Assembly (NCBI RefSeq): GCF_000973725.1
Contig: NZ_CP009621.1
Span: forward strand, 2,880,001 to 2,944,000
DNA length: 64,000 nucleotides
Direction of reading: 5' to 3'
Origin: Pontibacter korlensis
Lineage (GTDB): Bacteria > Bacteroidota > Bacteroidia > Cytophagales > Hymenobacteraceae
Shown: positions 8,726-17,609 of the stretch, piece by piece
Layout: each line of letters begins with the position of its first letter
How positions within the stretch are numbered: position 1 is the first letter of the stretch
Program-made: the position numbers and the translations under genes
The notes under the pieces: model-generated
Databases searched by the model: none
The model's input: only the letters and a program-made list of their open reading frames with translations
What the model was told of the DNA's origin: nothing

Positions 8726-10807
8726 TTAATAGCTGCCGTTATACTTGCGCACAAACCATTCGATGCACACCAAGCCAAGCAGCAGGAAGAAGAGCCATTT
8801 CAGGTCTACCACATCGCTTAACTCTTCCTGGCTGTAGATAACGTTTTTGTGTTCGGCCTGCAGAATGTCCTGTTCCAGTTGTTGTACCTCTTGTGGATAG
8901 TATAGCCTGGAGCTGCTGTTGCTGGCTAGCTGGTAGAGCAGGTTATGATCGGCTACTGCATTAAGGGCCTCCAGCTGTAACTCTTCTACTATAAACTCGC
9001 CTTCATCTTTCTGCCGTTGGCCATTTATACTTGCTGTCGCGGAGTAAGTGTAGCGACCACCGGGAAGTGTGCCAATGTTTACACCGCTCTGGTTCTCGCC
9101 ATTAGCAAAGGGGAAGGTTCTGGCCTGCTCGTCTTCGCCGGTTACAGTTAAGGTGATGTTCTGGCCATAGATGGGCTCCAACGCTTCATTATAGGCCTCA
9201 GCATTAAAGCGGATTTCGTCTGTGCTGGTGTACTCGGTCTGCACCGGGTAAACGTTCAGGCGCTTCTTGTTTCGAGGGGCGCTTAGTAGCTGCACCATGT
9301 TTGTGATGAGCTGGTTATATACCTGCGGTTGCTCGTGATTAGCAGCCTCCTGAAGGCGCCACTGCCAGGTGCCAGATGCTAGTAACACAGCATTTCGTTT
9401 GTCGCCCGAGGTTTGCACTGCCAGTAGTGGCTTATTGGTACGTACGCGGCCAACCTGCTGGTAAAGCACTACCTCTGTGTTAGGGGCTAAGCTAATCTCG
9501 CCGAAAGGTACACGAGCCGGAGGATATTCCTGTAGCCGCTCTGTAGCATTCTCTGGCAGCTGAAAATTGCTAAAGCTGGAGTTTGGCACTGCCGTTACCT
9601 CATCTGTCTGTCCGGTGGTTCTTAAATTCACACCAACATTCAGACGGTTGAAATTAGCCAAGTCGCTCTGCGGGCCAAGAATGTAAAGGGCAGGCAGGTT
9701 TTTCTGGCGCACCAGGTTCAGGGCAGGCTCAGCTCCGGCCATTCGTCCCGGTAGCTGGTGTAGCACCGCCACATCGTAATCCTGCTGCTGCAGTTCGTTA
9801 AGCGAAGGTATAAACAGTGTAGTCTCGTAATTCTCGTTGGACTCAATGGCCGTTCGGATAGCTTTTATATCAGGGTGAGGGGCGGCGGCGGCGATAAGAA
9901 CTTTAATTTTACCCTTCACCACATCGATGTACGCGTGCTTAGTGTTGTTGAGTGTGGTAAACTCGCCCTGAAGCGGCTCTACCTGTACCACGTAATGTCT
10001 TTTGCCCAGCCCATTGGCCAGCACCTGGAAAGGTACCTGTTGTATAGGTTGGTTTTCGCGGAGCAGCACCTTTTTAGAGGCTATGGTTCTGCCATTCTCC
10101 TGTAGTATAACGTTGGCAGTTCTTCCGCCAAAGCCCTCATGCTGCAGCTCTACTTCCAATGGGAAGCGGTTGCCGCTATAGTTTACTTTGTTGTACCGCA
10201 GTGACGTTACCACTACATCCCTTTTAGGAACAGTATCGCCGACAGCCACAGGGTATAAAGCAAAGCCGTAGTTGGCGTAGGTAGGCGACATTCCCTGGTT
10301 TACGATTCCGTCTGAAAGTAACACCACACCTGCCAGGTTTTGTTCTGCATAGCTATCCTGTACCTGCTGTAGCATCTGGCTCAGGTTTGTAGTCTCAGAG
10401 CCATACCTTACTTCGCTTATACTTTGTACTTGCTGTTCCTGGCTTAGTGTCTGTACTGCCGTAGCGTATCCTTGTTCCTCCAGTCGCTCACGTACCTGCT
10501 GTAACCGCTCTTGTACTGTCCGTAGCTCAACCGAATCGGAAAACAGCTCCATCGACTGCGAGTTGTCTATAGCAAAAACAATAGTAGGCGGCACAGTAGT
10601 GTTGGATACGTACCTTACAAGCGGCTCCATCAGCAGGAAAGACAGTATACTTACTACGACAAACCGCAGTGCTGCCAGCGCATAATTAATAGGCTTTGGC
10701 CAGGGGGCCTTTTTACTGTATAATAGCCAAGCGTATAATGCACCTGCGGCCAGACATGCAAGTATAAGCCAGGGTGAGGCCGAAGTTATAAGGCGGAAGC
10801 TGTTCAA
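8726..10807 (-). CDS. Large membrane protein with VWA-like domain
   Basis: The 693-residue protein has two N-terminal membrane helices (about 12-30 and 43-62), then a von Willebrand A-like domain with an intact metal-site motif IDNSQS (Asp81, Ser83, Ser85) and GVVLLSDGIVNQG (about 160-172). Next come Ig-like/beta-rich segments (about 190-300) and a Rossmann-like part with IKVLIAAAAPHPDIKAIRTAIE. One membrane helix lies near the C-terminus (LKWLFFLLLGLVCIEWFV). This layout is common in Bacteroidota and resembles BatA/glutamine-amidotransferase-like VWA proteins; the bulk should face the periplasm. Function is unknown. It sits 32 bp downstream of the small membrane protein gene on the same strand. 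Confidence 0.8.
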   Translation of the reverse strand: MNSFRLITSASPWLILACLAAGALYAWLLYSKKAPWPKPINYALAALRFVVVSILSFLLMEPLVRYVSNTTVPPTIVFAIDNSQSMELFSDSVELRTVQERLQQVRERLEEQGYATAVQTLSQEQQVQSISEVRYGSETTNLSQMLQQVQDSYAEQNLAGVVLLSDGIVNQGMSPTYANYGFALYPVAVGDTVPKRDVVVTSLRYNKVNYSGNRFPLEVELQHEGFGGRTANVILQENGRTIASKKVLLRENQPIQQVPFQVLANGLGKRHYVVQVEPLQGEFTTLNNTKHAYIDVVKGKIKVLIAAAAPHPDIKAIRTAIESNENYETTLFIPSLNELQQQDYDVAVLHQLPGRMAGAEPALNLVRQKNLPALYILGPQSDLANFNRLNVGVNLRTTGQTDEVTAVPNSSFSNFQLPENATERLQEYPPARVPFGEISLAPNTEVVLYQQVGRVRTNKPLLAVQTSGDKRNAVLLASGTWQWRLQEAANHEQPQVYNQLITNMVQLLSAPRNKKRLNVYPVQTEYTSTDEIRFNAEAYNEALEPIYGQNITLTVTGEDEQARTFPFANGENQSGVNIGTLPGGRYTYSATASINGQRQKDEGEFIVEELQLEALNAVADHNLLYQLASNSSSRLYYPQEVQQLEQDILQAEHKNVIYSQEELSDVVDLKWLFFLLLGLVCIEWFVRKYNGSY

Positions 10808-10839
10808 TGCTATATATAATTTGAATTATGTATGCCGTA

Positions 10840-11349
10840 TTATGAATGCTTGTACGGTTGATCTTTAAAAGCTACTTGCCCAAACTTAATTTTTGTGTCA
10901 AGTATATCGATACACCTGAAATTACCAATTGCTCTAACTTCATTCTCAGAGGTTCTCAAGGTAAGCAGTTCGGTGCCAAACCAGTTGTTAAGCATCCTGG
11001 TATACTTTTTCCCAGATTCCAGCACTGTCATGTTATCCTCTGTTGACTTTATGCGCATACCATTTAGTTGCAGTAGTTCCACAGCCCACTTTGCAACGTA
11101 AGCCGGATCATTTACCTCCGAGATGATAAGCTCATGCTTGCGTGAAGAATAGGCAAAAGCAGCGGCATTAAATAAAGGCAGCAGAATATAAAGAACTGCA
11201 ACAGAGCTAAAATATTCTGGCAGTGACTCTCCTTTGTTCACAATCAGGTAGAAGCCGGCCACCATTACGGTAAACAGGCTTAGCATCAAGGCAAAGTACG
11301 CCAGAAAATTTTTGAGCTGAGGTTTGTAAGATAGAGATGCTGTTTTCAT
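10840..11349 (-). CDS. Hypothetical membrane protein, two helices
   Basis: I do not recognise this 169-residue protein. Two hydrophobic helices lie at about 15-35 (FLAYFALMLSLFTVMVAGFYLI) and 46-65 (SSVAVLYILLPLFNAAAFAY), followed by a soluble domain of about 100 residues with no cysteines in a motif. The topology suggests a small inner-membrane protein with a cytoplasmic domain. It lies just upstream of the VWA membrane protein on the same strand (32-bp gap) and is probably in one operon with it. Confidence 0.65.
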   Translation of the reverse strand: MKTASLSYKPQLKNFLAYFALMLSLFTVMVAGFYLIVNKGESLPEYFSSVAVLYILLPLFNAAAFAYSSRKHELIISEVNDPAYVAKWAVELLQLNGMRIKSTEDNMTVLESGKKYTRMLNNWFGTELLTLRTSENEVRAIGNFRCIDILDTKIKFGQVAFKDQPYKHS

Positions 11350-11400
11350 AGTTGGTTTAGGTGAAGAGTATTAGCTATTGCCAGTACTAAATATAAAAGA

Positions 11401-11445
11401 AAAAGGCCAATACAGCTAACATAAGTGCAGCGGCATTGGCCTTTT
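11401..11445 (-). terminator. Terminator of fabG
   Basis: AAAAGGCCAAT at 11401-11411 pairs perfectly with ATTGGCCTTTT at 11435-11445. Read on the minus strand the hairpin is followed by a T-rich run, so it fits the end of the fabG transcript. Confidence 0.7.
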
Positions 11446-11510
11446 GAAAGTATAAATCAGGAATGGCGAGTTACAAAGTACAGTAAAAGCTCATCCTTGG
11501 ATTTAGATTA

Positions 11511-12257
11511 TTAAGTAAGCATGCCGCCATCTACCTGCAGCACCTGGCCGGAGATGTAGGCAGAATCGTCAGATGCCAGGAACACGGCTGCTTTGGCTAC
11601 ATCCTCTGGAGTACCTCCGCGCTTCAACGGAATAGCCTTGCGCCATTCGTCTACCACCTTCTGGTCCAATTCGCCCGTCATTTCTGTTTCGATAAAGCCA
11701 GGGGCAATAGCGTTGCAACGGATATTACGTGAGCCCAGCTCCAGCGCTACAGACTTAGTAAAGCCAATGATACCAGCTTTAGAAGCCGCATAATTAGCCT
11801 GGCCTGCATTGCCTTTTATACCCACAACAGAGGTAATGTTGATAACAGAGCCGCTTTTTGCGCGCATCATATGTTTCGTAGCGGCCTTGGTTACTGCAAA
11901 CACAGACTTCAGGTTCACGTTCATCACGGCATCCCACTGCTCTTCGTTCATACGCATCAGCAGTCCGTCTCGCGTGATTCCGGCATTGTTCACCACAACG
12001 TCGATTTTGCCAAACTCTTTTACCACGTCCTCTACCAGTTGCTCAGCCTGTACATAGTCAGAGGCGTCGGAGCGATAGCCTTTTACTTTGCCACCGTCAG
12101 CTGCTAGCTCCTGCTCCAGTTGCTGTCCTTTTTCTACACTTGAGAGGTAGGTAAACGCTACCTGTGCACCCATCTGCACAAATTGTTGTGCTATGGCGCG
12201 GCCTATTCCTTTTGATGCTCCGGTTACCAGAGCTACTTTTCCTTCTAATGCTTTCAT
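11511..12257 (-). CDS. fabG: 3-oxoacyl-[acyl-carrier-protein] reductase
   Basis: From the ATG at 12257 the protein has 248 residues, the usual FabG length; a longer frame from 12383 adds 42 residues without family similarity and is rejected. The classical short-chain reductase marks are all there: NADPH site VTGASKGIGRA near the N-terminus, VNNAGITRDGLLMRM, the catalytic Ser in INITSVVG, Tyr-x-x-x-Lys in ANYAASKAG, and the C-terminal GQVLQVDGGMLT. FabG reduces 3-ketoacyl-ACP to 3-hydroxyacyl-ACP in fatty acid elongation. The gene stands alone rather than in a fab cluster. The nearby desaturases belong to lipid metabolism but are on the other strand and distant. Confidence 0.95.
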   Translation of the reverse strand: MKALEGKVALVTGASKGIGRAIAQQFVQMGAQVAFTYLSSVEKGQQLEQELAADGGKVKGYRSDASDYVQAEQLVEDVVKEFGKIDVVVNNAGITRDGLLMRMNEEQWDAVMNVNLKSVFAVTKAATKHMMRAKSGSVINITSVVGIKGNAGQANYAASKAGIIGFTKSVALELGSRNIRCNAIAPGFIETEMTGELDQKVVDEWRKAIPLKRGGTPEDVAKAAVFLASDDSAYISGQVLQVDGGMLT

Positions 12258-12538
12258 AAGAGCCAAAGTTAAAAAAGATTTCTGTAATCGGAAGGGAGGT
12301 ACGGGGCGCGAACCAAAGCTCTGGGTAAAGCTGCTGTTTTGTAAGCTATTGTGCCAAGTATAGTAAAGGTAAAATAGAAGCAAAAAGCATGATATAAGCT
12401 GTGCTGATGCTATGTGTTATCTTATGTTATTTATTGCAACATATTTATAATCTGATTATTGTGGAGGAATTGACTTTTATTTTTATAGGTTAAAGTCTAT
12501 TTTCGTGGCGAATTCTAACCAAAGGTACATTAAAACTC

Positions 12539-13876
12539 ATGTTGAAACGCAGTAAAGGACTTGCCATCCTGATCGCGTTGTCGTTGTTTATTTGCATTAC
12601 GGCTGCGCAAACTTTGGACTTTTCCCCAGCTGACCTGTTCGGTGCTAAAAGAGCAGAAGCGGCTCCTTCCGCGGGATTTTTAAAAGATGTAGAAGGTAAA
12701 AAAGGCCCCGCACCCGTTGTCTACGGCATCGCCACCGATTCGATGGAAATTGTAGAAGGAGTGGTAGAGCGTGGCGAGGTGCTCTCGCAGATACTTGCGC
12801 AGTACAACATAGATCCCACCACTGTTTACAACCTGGCTCAGAAAGCCAAAGAAATTTATAATGTGCGTCGCATAGCTGCAGGCCGAAACTACATGATCCT
12901 GCACAACCGGGACTCTGCGCAAACCGCCCGATATTTTATTTATGAGCCTAACCAGGTAGAGTACGTTATCTACGACCTGCGCGACAGCCTGGCTGTTACC
13001 CTAAACAAGCGCAAAGTGGAGGTAATTGAGCGAACTATCGCCGGTGAAATCAACAGCTCGCTGTATGTAAGTATGGTAGAGGCTGGAGGGTCCCCACAAT
13101 TGGTAAACAGCTTTGCCGACATTTTTGCCTGGCGCCTCGACCTAAACCGTTTGCAGCCTGGCGATAGCTTTAAGCTAATTTATGAAGAGAAGGTGGTGAA
13201 TGGAGCAACAATAGGCTTTGGTGAGCTGAAGTCAGCTGTTTTTGAGCATGAAGGCGAGGAGATCTATGCCATCGGCTTCGATGAAGGCAGCGGCTTGAAC
13301 TACTACGACCAAAAAGGGCAGAGCCTGAAAAGAGCTTTCCTGAAAGAGCCGCTGGAGTATACACGTATCAGTTCCCGCTTCTCTAAGCGCCGCTTCCATC
13401 CGGTGCAGAAGCGCTATAAAGCTCACCTGGGTACCGACTTTGCCGCGCCACGAGGCACTCCTATCCGAACTGTTGGCGATGGTGTAGTTGTGGCCGCCCA
13501 TTATACCAGCGGCAACGGCTACTTTGTAAAGGTTCGTCACAACGACACCTATACTACACAGTACCTGCACATGTCTAAATTTGCGAAGGGAATTCGTAAA
13601 GGGGCACGTGTAAAGATGGGACAAACTATCGGCTATGTTGGTAGCACTGGCTTGGCTACGGGCCCGCACCTTTGCTACCGCTTCTGGAAGAACGGTCGCC
13701 AGGTAGATGCTCTCGGTGTAAAGCTGCCAGCAGCTAACCCTATCAGCAAAAAGAACAGAGGCAAGTTTGACATGGTGAAAGAGGAAACCATGCAACGTAT
13801 GCAGGCTATTGATATCAAGAGTGTGAAACAGGAACTGTTAGCTTCCGGCAAAGACAAAAAACCAACAGATGCATAG
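12539..13876 (+). CDS. M23-family murein endopeptidase, secreted or membrane-anchored
   Basis: The 445-residue protein opens with a hydrophobic signal or anchor (LAILIALSLFICITAAQ). A LysM/OapA-like region follows (about 75-150: EGVVERGEVLSQILAQYNI), then a middle domain like that of MepM-type enzymes, and the peptidase domain at about 280-410. The LytM zinc motif HLGTD starts at His296 (Asp300), with QYLHMSKF and GPHLCYRFWKNG supplying the remaining ligand and active-site histidines. Family members cut peptide cross-links in peptidoglycan. All metal ligands are intact, so an active enzyme is likely. It diverges from fabG; a terminator hairpin follows 40 bp after the stop. Confidence 0.92.
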   Translation: MLKRSKGLAILIALSLFICITAAQTLDFSPADLFGAKRAEAAPSAGFLKDVEGKKGPAPVVYGIATDSMEIVEGVVERGEVLSQILAQYNIDPTTVYNLAQKAKEIYNVRRIAAGRNYMILHNRDSAQTARYFIYEPNQVEYVIYDLRDSLAVTLNKRKVEVIERTIAGEINSSLYVSMVEAGGSPQLVNSFADIFAWRLDLNRLQPGDSFKLIYEEKVVNGATIGFGELKSAVFEHEGEEIYAIGFDEGSGLNYYDQKGQSLKRAFLKEPLEYTRISSRFSKRRFHPVQKRYKAHLGTDFAAPRGTPIRTVGDGVVVAAHYTSGNGYFVKVRHNDTYTTQYLHMSKFAKGIRKGARVKMGQTIGYVGSTGLATGPHLCYRFWKNGRQVDALGVKLPAANPISKKNRGKFDMVKEETMQRMQAIDIKSVKQELLASGKDKKPTDA

Positions 13877-13915
13877 AACTATACTTTGAGTGAACATTTG
13901 ATTATATAAAGCAAG

Positions 13916-13945
13916 AGGCGCTGTTTTCAGCGTCTTTTGTTGTTT
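13916..13945 (+). terminator. Terminator of the M23 peptidase gene
   Basis: AGGCGCTG (13916-13923) pairs with CAGCGTCT (13928-13935; one G-T pair) around a TTTT loop and is followed by a T-rich run. Apart from this and the hairpin at 14134, nothing was seen in the 322-bp gap 13877-14198. Confidence 0.7.
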
Positions 13946-14133
13946 TAAGCAGGGTGGTAGGGCAGAGAGAGCAAAGTTATACTTATGACTCCTCATCTTT
14001 TGTGGGGGAGCAAGCTGTAATTTCAAAGCCTTAGTTAACCTGATTCCTGACCAAGAAACCCATAGCTATACTAGTGCTGCTTCCTTATACAGTTACTGTG
14101 TATCAGTTGAAGTGGCTAGGCGCTCATATAAAC

Positions 14134-14162
14134 AAAAGAGACGCAGGAATGCGTCTCTTTTT
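14134..14162 (-). terminator. Terminator of the TPR gene, GGAA-loop hairpin
   Basis: AAAAGAGACGCA (14134-14145) pairs perfectly with TGCGTCTCTTTT (14150-14161) around a GGAA loop. It works in both directions by symmetry and lies behind the minus-strand TPR gene. The same AGAGACGC stem is used again at 62742. Confidence 0.8.
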
Positions 14163-14198
14163 ACTGTATAATTTAATCAAGCTTAATCTCCCAGGTTC

Positions 14199-14807
14199 TT
14201 ACTCGCAATACTTTTTGAGGTACTGCTCTGCCTCTTTTATGCCTAGCTGCTTAGCTTTAGTCCAGTCGGCACAGGCGTTAGTTTTCTCGCCGATATTGTA
14301 GCGTGATGCTCCTCGGTTGTAATAAGCTTCAGCATATTTTCCGTCCAGCTGAATAGCTTTGGAGTAATCGGTGATGGCGCCTCTATAGTCCCGCAGGGCG
14401 TATCGAACTAATCCACGGTTATTGTAGGCCCTGGCATCTTTGGGTTCCAACTCAATGCCTTTGTTGAAGTCTTGCAGTGCCATGCGGTAGTCGCGGAGGT
14501 TGTACTGCGAGAGTGCACGGCTCAGGTAAGCCTCTGTATACTTTGGGTCAGCAGCAATGGCTTTGGTGAAATCTTCAATGGCTCCCCTATAATCGCGAAG
14601 CCTGTCTTTAGCCACACCGCGGTTGGTAAGGGTAGGAGCGTGCTTTGGCTCTACCTGCAATACCCGGTCATATTCCTTTATGGCTTCCGTATACTTGCCA
14701 GCTTTAAACTTTTCATTTCCACGCACAAAGAAGTCCTTTACCGACTGCTGTGCCGATACATTTAGTGATACCAGGAAAAAGAAGATGAGAAGTAAATTTT
14801 TAGGCAT
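14199..14807 (-). CDS. Secreted tetratricopeptide-repeat protein
   Basis: Starting at the ATG at 14807 gives 202 residues with a signal peptide (LLLIFFFLVSLNVSAQ); the longer frame from 14870 has an unlikely leader. The mature protein is made of about five TPR units, recognisable by repeats such as GKYTEAIKEYDRVLQVEPKH, RDYRGAIEDFTKAIAADPKY, RDYRMALQDFNKGIELEPKD, RDYRGAITDYSKAIQLDGKY and a last ACADWTKAKQLG. TPR arrays are scaffolds for protein-protein contacts; this one would act in the periplasm. No catalytic part is present and the partner is unknown. It is divergent from lpdA and appears monocistronic. Confidence 0.85.
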   Translation of the reverse strand: MPKNLLLIFFFLVSLNVSAQQSVKDFFVRGNEKFKAGKYTEAIKEYDRVLQVEPKHAPTLTNRGVAKDRLRDYRGAIEDFTKAIAADPKYTEAYLSRALSQYNLRDYRMALQDFNKGIELEPKDARAYNNRGLVRYALRDYRGAITDYSKAIQLDGKYAEAYYNRGASRYNIGEKTNACADWTKAKQLGIKEAEQYLKKYCE

Positions 14808-14954
14808 ACGAACTTTTGTTATACTTTCGGGACCCAAAAGTACGGTAGTCAACCGCAGTCTCAAAACCATTCCGGTGTTTTCAGTGCAAATATGCCTTTT
14901 TATTCAATCGGTTTCCATTTAATGTCCTAATTCACTGAAGCTTTAAAGGTGGTT

Positions 14955-14984
14955 TTGCAGAGTTGGGATTATCGTTTAATTTTG
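14955..14984 (+). promoter_or_regulatory. Consensus Bacteroidota promoter of lpdA
   Basis: TTG (14955-14957), exactly 19 bases, then TAATTTTG (14977-14984) match the Bacteroidota pattern TTG-N19-TAnnTTTG with no mismatch. Transcription would start near 14991, which excludes the upstream start at 14949 and supports the lpdA ATG at 15009. Confidence 0.75.
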
Positions 14985-15008
14985 TCTGTCAACTATAATA
15001 AAGAAACT

Positions 15009-16403
15009 ATGGCATCAAAATATGATTTAGTAGTGCTAGGTAGTGGCCCGGGTGGCTATGTTGCCGCAATTCGTGCCTCGCAGCTAGGTATGAAAGTAGG
15101 TGTGATCGAGCGTGAGTCGCTTGGTGGCATCTGTCTTAACTGGGGCTGTATCCCTACAAAGGCATTGCTGAAAAGCGCAAGTGTATTTGAGTACATCAAC
15201 CACGCTGCTGACTATGGCATTTCTGTAGGCGACGCTTCGGTTGATTTTAATAAAGTGATTCAGCGCAGCCGTGGTGTTGCCGACGGCATGAGCAAAGGTA
15301 TCCAGTTCCTGTTCCGCAAGAACAAGATCGATGCAATTATGGGTTCTGGTAAAGTGGTTGCCAAAGGTAAGCTGGAGGTAACTGATGCAGAAGGCAAGAA
15401 AAGCACAGTAGAGGCTGATAACATTATCCTGGCTACTGGTGCCCGCTCACGTGAGCTGCCTAACCTGCCCATTGATGGTAAGAAGATTATTGGCTACCGC
15501 CAGGCAATGGTGCTTGACAAGAAGCCTGAGAGCATGGTAGTGGTTGGCTCTGGTGCTATTGGCGTGGAGTTCGCCTACTTCTACAATGCCATGGGTACGA
15601 AAGTAACTATTGTAGAATACATGCCTAATATCGTTCCTGTAGAGGACGAAGAAGTATCCCGCCAGCTGTCTAAGTCATTCCGCAAGTCTGGTATTAACAT
15701 CATGACAGAGGCTTCTGTTGAGGCTGTAGATACAAGCGGTGACATCTGCAAAGTAAAAGTGAAAACTGCCAAAGGCGAGGAGACACTTGAGGCGGAGGTT
15801 GTACTTTCTGCTGTAGGTATCCAGACAAACCTGGAGAACATCGGTATTGAGGAGCTGGGCATCAAGACAGACAGAGGTCGTGTATTGGTTGATGAGTTCT
15901 ACAAAACAAACGTGGATGGCATTTACGCTATCGGCGACATCGTGCCAGGCCCAGCGCTAGCGCACGTAGCCTCTGCAGAAGGTATTATCTGTGTAGAGAA
16001 AATTGCTGGTCATAACCCAGAGCCGTTGAACTACGGAAACATCCCAGGCTGTACGTACTGCTCTCCTGAGGTTGCTTCTGTTGGTTTAACAGAGAAAGCT
16101 GCCCGTGAGCAAGGCCTGGAGATCAAGGTAGGTAAATTCCCATTCTCTGCATCTGGTAAGGCTAGTGCAGGTGGTGTAAAAGATGGCTTTGTGAAAGTAA
16201 TCTTTGATGCTAAGTATGGTGAGTTCCTGGGTGCGCACATGATTGGTGCTAACGTTACTGAGATGATTGCTGAGGTAGTAGTAGCCCGTAAACTGGAGAC
16301 CACAGGCCACGAAATCATCAAGTCGGTACACCCTCACCCAACTATGAGCGAGGCTGTAATGGAAGCCGCTGCTGCTGCTTACGATGAAGTGATTCACCTG
16401 TAA
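15009..16403 (+). CDS. lpdA: Dihydrolipoyl dehydrogenase (E3)
   Basis: The 464-residue flavoprotein has the FAD-binding VVLGSGPGGYVAAIRASQLG motif at the N-terminus, the redox disulfide in GGICLNWGCIPTK (Cys42 and Cys47), the NAD site VVGSGAIGVEFA, the second FAD motif YAIGDIVPGP, and the C-terminal catalytic His-Glu region HPHPTMSEAVMEA. It reoxidises dihydrolipoamide of the 2-oxoacid dehydrogenase or glycine cleavage complexes with NAD+. The start at 15009 follows from the promoter position and from family alignment; 20 extra residues in the longer frame do not fit. It is not next to E1/E2 genes, as is common in this phylum. A strong terminator follows. Confidence 0.96.
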   Translation: MASKYDLVVLGSGPGGYVAAIRASQLGMKVGVIERESLGGICLNWGCIPTKALLKSASVFEYINHAADYGISVGDASVDFNKVIQRSRGVADGMSKGIQFLFRKNKIDAIMGSGKVVAKGKLEVTDAEGKKSTVEADNIILATGARSRELPNLPIDGKKIIGYRQAMVLDKKPESMVVVGSGAIGVEFAYFYNAMGTKVTIVEYMPNIVPVEDEEVSRQLSKSFRKSGINIMTEASVEAVDTSGDICKVKVKTAKGEETLEAEVVLSAVGIQTNLENIGIEELGIKTDRGRVLVDEFYKTNVDGIYAIGDIVPGPALAHVASAEGIICVEKIAGHNPEPLNYGNIPGCTYCSPEVASVGLTEKAAREQGLEIKVGKFPFSASGKASAGGVKDGFVKVIFDAKYGEFLGAHMIGANVTEMIAEVVVARKLETTGHEIIKSVHPHPTMSEAVMEAAAAAYDEVIHL

Positions 16404-16422
16404 CAGGTAAGTATAGCGATAC

Positions 16423-16464
16423 AAAAAGGGGGGTGGTCGAAAATTCGGCCATCCCCCTTTTTAT
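16423..16464. terminator. Terminator of lpdA
   Basis: AAAAAGGGGG (16423-16432) with GTGGTCG pairs against CGGCCAT and CCCCCTTTTT around an AAAATT-type loop, ending in a T tract. It is nearly symmetrical and can act on both strands. Confidence 0.8.
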
Positions 16465-16541
16465 TTTCTGGGTTTAGGAAAATTTTTGTGCCTGCTGCTA
16501 GTTCTGCTACAGCATATACACTACCTAACCTAAATAAAACT

Positions 16542-17290
16542 ATGAAGAAGTACCACTTTTTAGCAGGAACCTGCCTGCTATGCAGCCTTGCCGCTGCTGC
16601 AACACCCGATACGCTGCACGTAAAACCCATGGACCTGCGCATGCACCAGCTTAAGACCGGCCTGCGGCAGTACATAGTCACTATTCAGAAACCCGATGCT
16701 CCCAATGTATTGAACTAGTCGCTGTGGAACCGTGATGTGCGCTTTGAGAAACGAGATGGTAAGGAACACCTGGTGATTCGGCAGCACTGGATCGGTGCTG
16801 AAAGTACAGCCAACCGGAAAATCCTCTCTATCTGTGAAAAAGATTTTACTCCGGTTTACCACACCAGCACTTCTTTTAGAGGCCCAGCCGCCTTCGAATT
16901 TCAAAAAGGGCAGGTAGTTGGCTCTGACACTACGCAGCAAAATGCTTTCAAGGGCTTTCGTGTACCATCACCGGAGCAGTCGTTTAACTGGGAACTGGAT
17001 CTGGAGTTTTTTGAAGCACTGCCGCTGAAGGCAAATACAGTGTACAGCATCAATTTTTATGGCCTGGCCCTGGAGTAAAATATTACCAAGTAGTAGGCTC
17101 CGAAAAAGTAGATACCTTAAACAACACCCAAACTGACTGCTGGAAGCTTCGCACAGATTATGGCAACGGCAACTATTCAGTGTTCTGGATCAGCAAGAAA
17201 GGACACGAAGTGCTGGAGATGGAGGAAAGCTTTAACAGCGACATTCGCCATAAAGTAAAGCTAAGCACTACCGCCGGTAGGTATATCTAG
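16542..17290 (+). pseudogene. Broken gene for a secreted protein (DUF3108-like), nonsense plus frameshift
   Basis: A coding frame opens at ATG 16542 with a signal peptide (MKKYHFLAGTCLLCSLAAAAT). It stops at TAG 16716-16718 but continues in the same frame directly after it (SLWNRDVRFEKRDGKEH) to TAA at 17076. Protein-like sequence then goes on in another frame from about 17078 (KYYQVVGSEKVDTLNN) to TAG at 17288. Joining the pieces gives about 249 residues of one beta-rich periplasmic protein that resembles the DUF3108 family; that match is from memory and is tentative. Two independent lesions make a sequencing error less likely. No other insertion is visible. The fragments could be expressed but would not give the full protein. 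Confidence 0.7.
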
Positions 17291-17609
17291 AGCGCAGCAA
17301 GTATAGTCAAATAAGTGTGGCTCGCTTTATTTTTCAATCTAGCTAACTTTATACTAATCTTTTATGTTGGAAAGTAAAGCGAGCTGCTGCGACTTCATAA
17401 TTTATTCCTACCTTCGGCGTTTTTAAAGCGGTAAAGTGTCGGTTGTATGGTGTTTTCAGCAAGCTTATTACTTAGTAGCAGTTCCTGCAGCCCTCAAAGT
17501 TTAGATCTTAGATCGGGGTTTCCGTACTGTTTTATTACGCAAGCATTTTTCCTCCGAGTTTTCTGCCTCTAAGCGTTAATACTGATTTTCACAGCATCAA
17601 TCCAATTAA
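17291..17609. other. Intergenic region with a split inverted repeat
   Basis: No gene is seen in these 319 bp. GCTCGCTTTA (17320-17329) pairs with TAAAGCGAGC (17375-17384), and the next bases TGCTGCG (17385-17391) pair with CGCAGCA at 17293-17299, so one 17-base arm matches two blocks separated by 20 bases. It may terminate the decayed gene or belong to the leader of the desaturase gene. Confidence 0.4.

Noticed and set aside
12258..12383. Longer fabG start at 12383
   Set aside because: The added 42 residues are low-complexity aromatic/basic and unlike any FabG; the ATG at 12257 gives the standard 248 residues.
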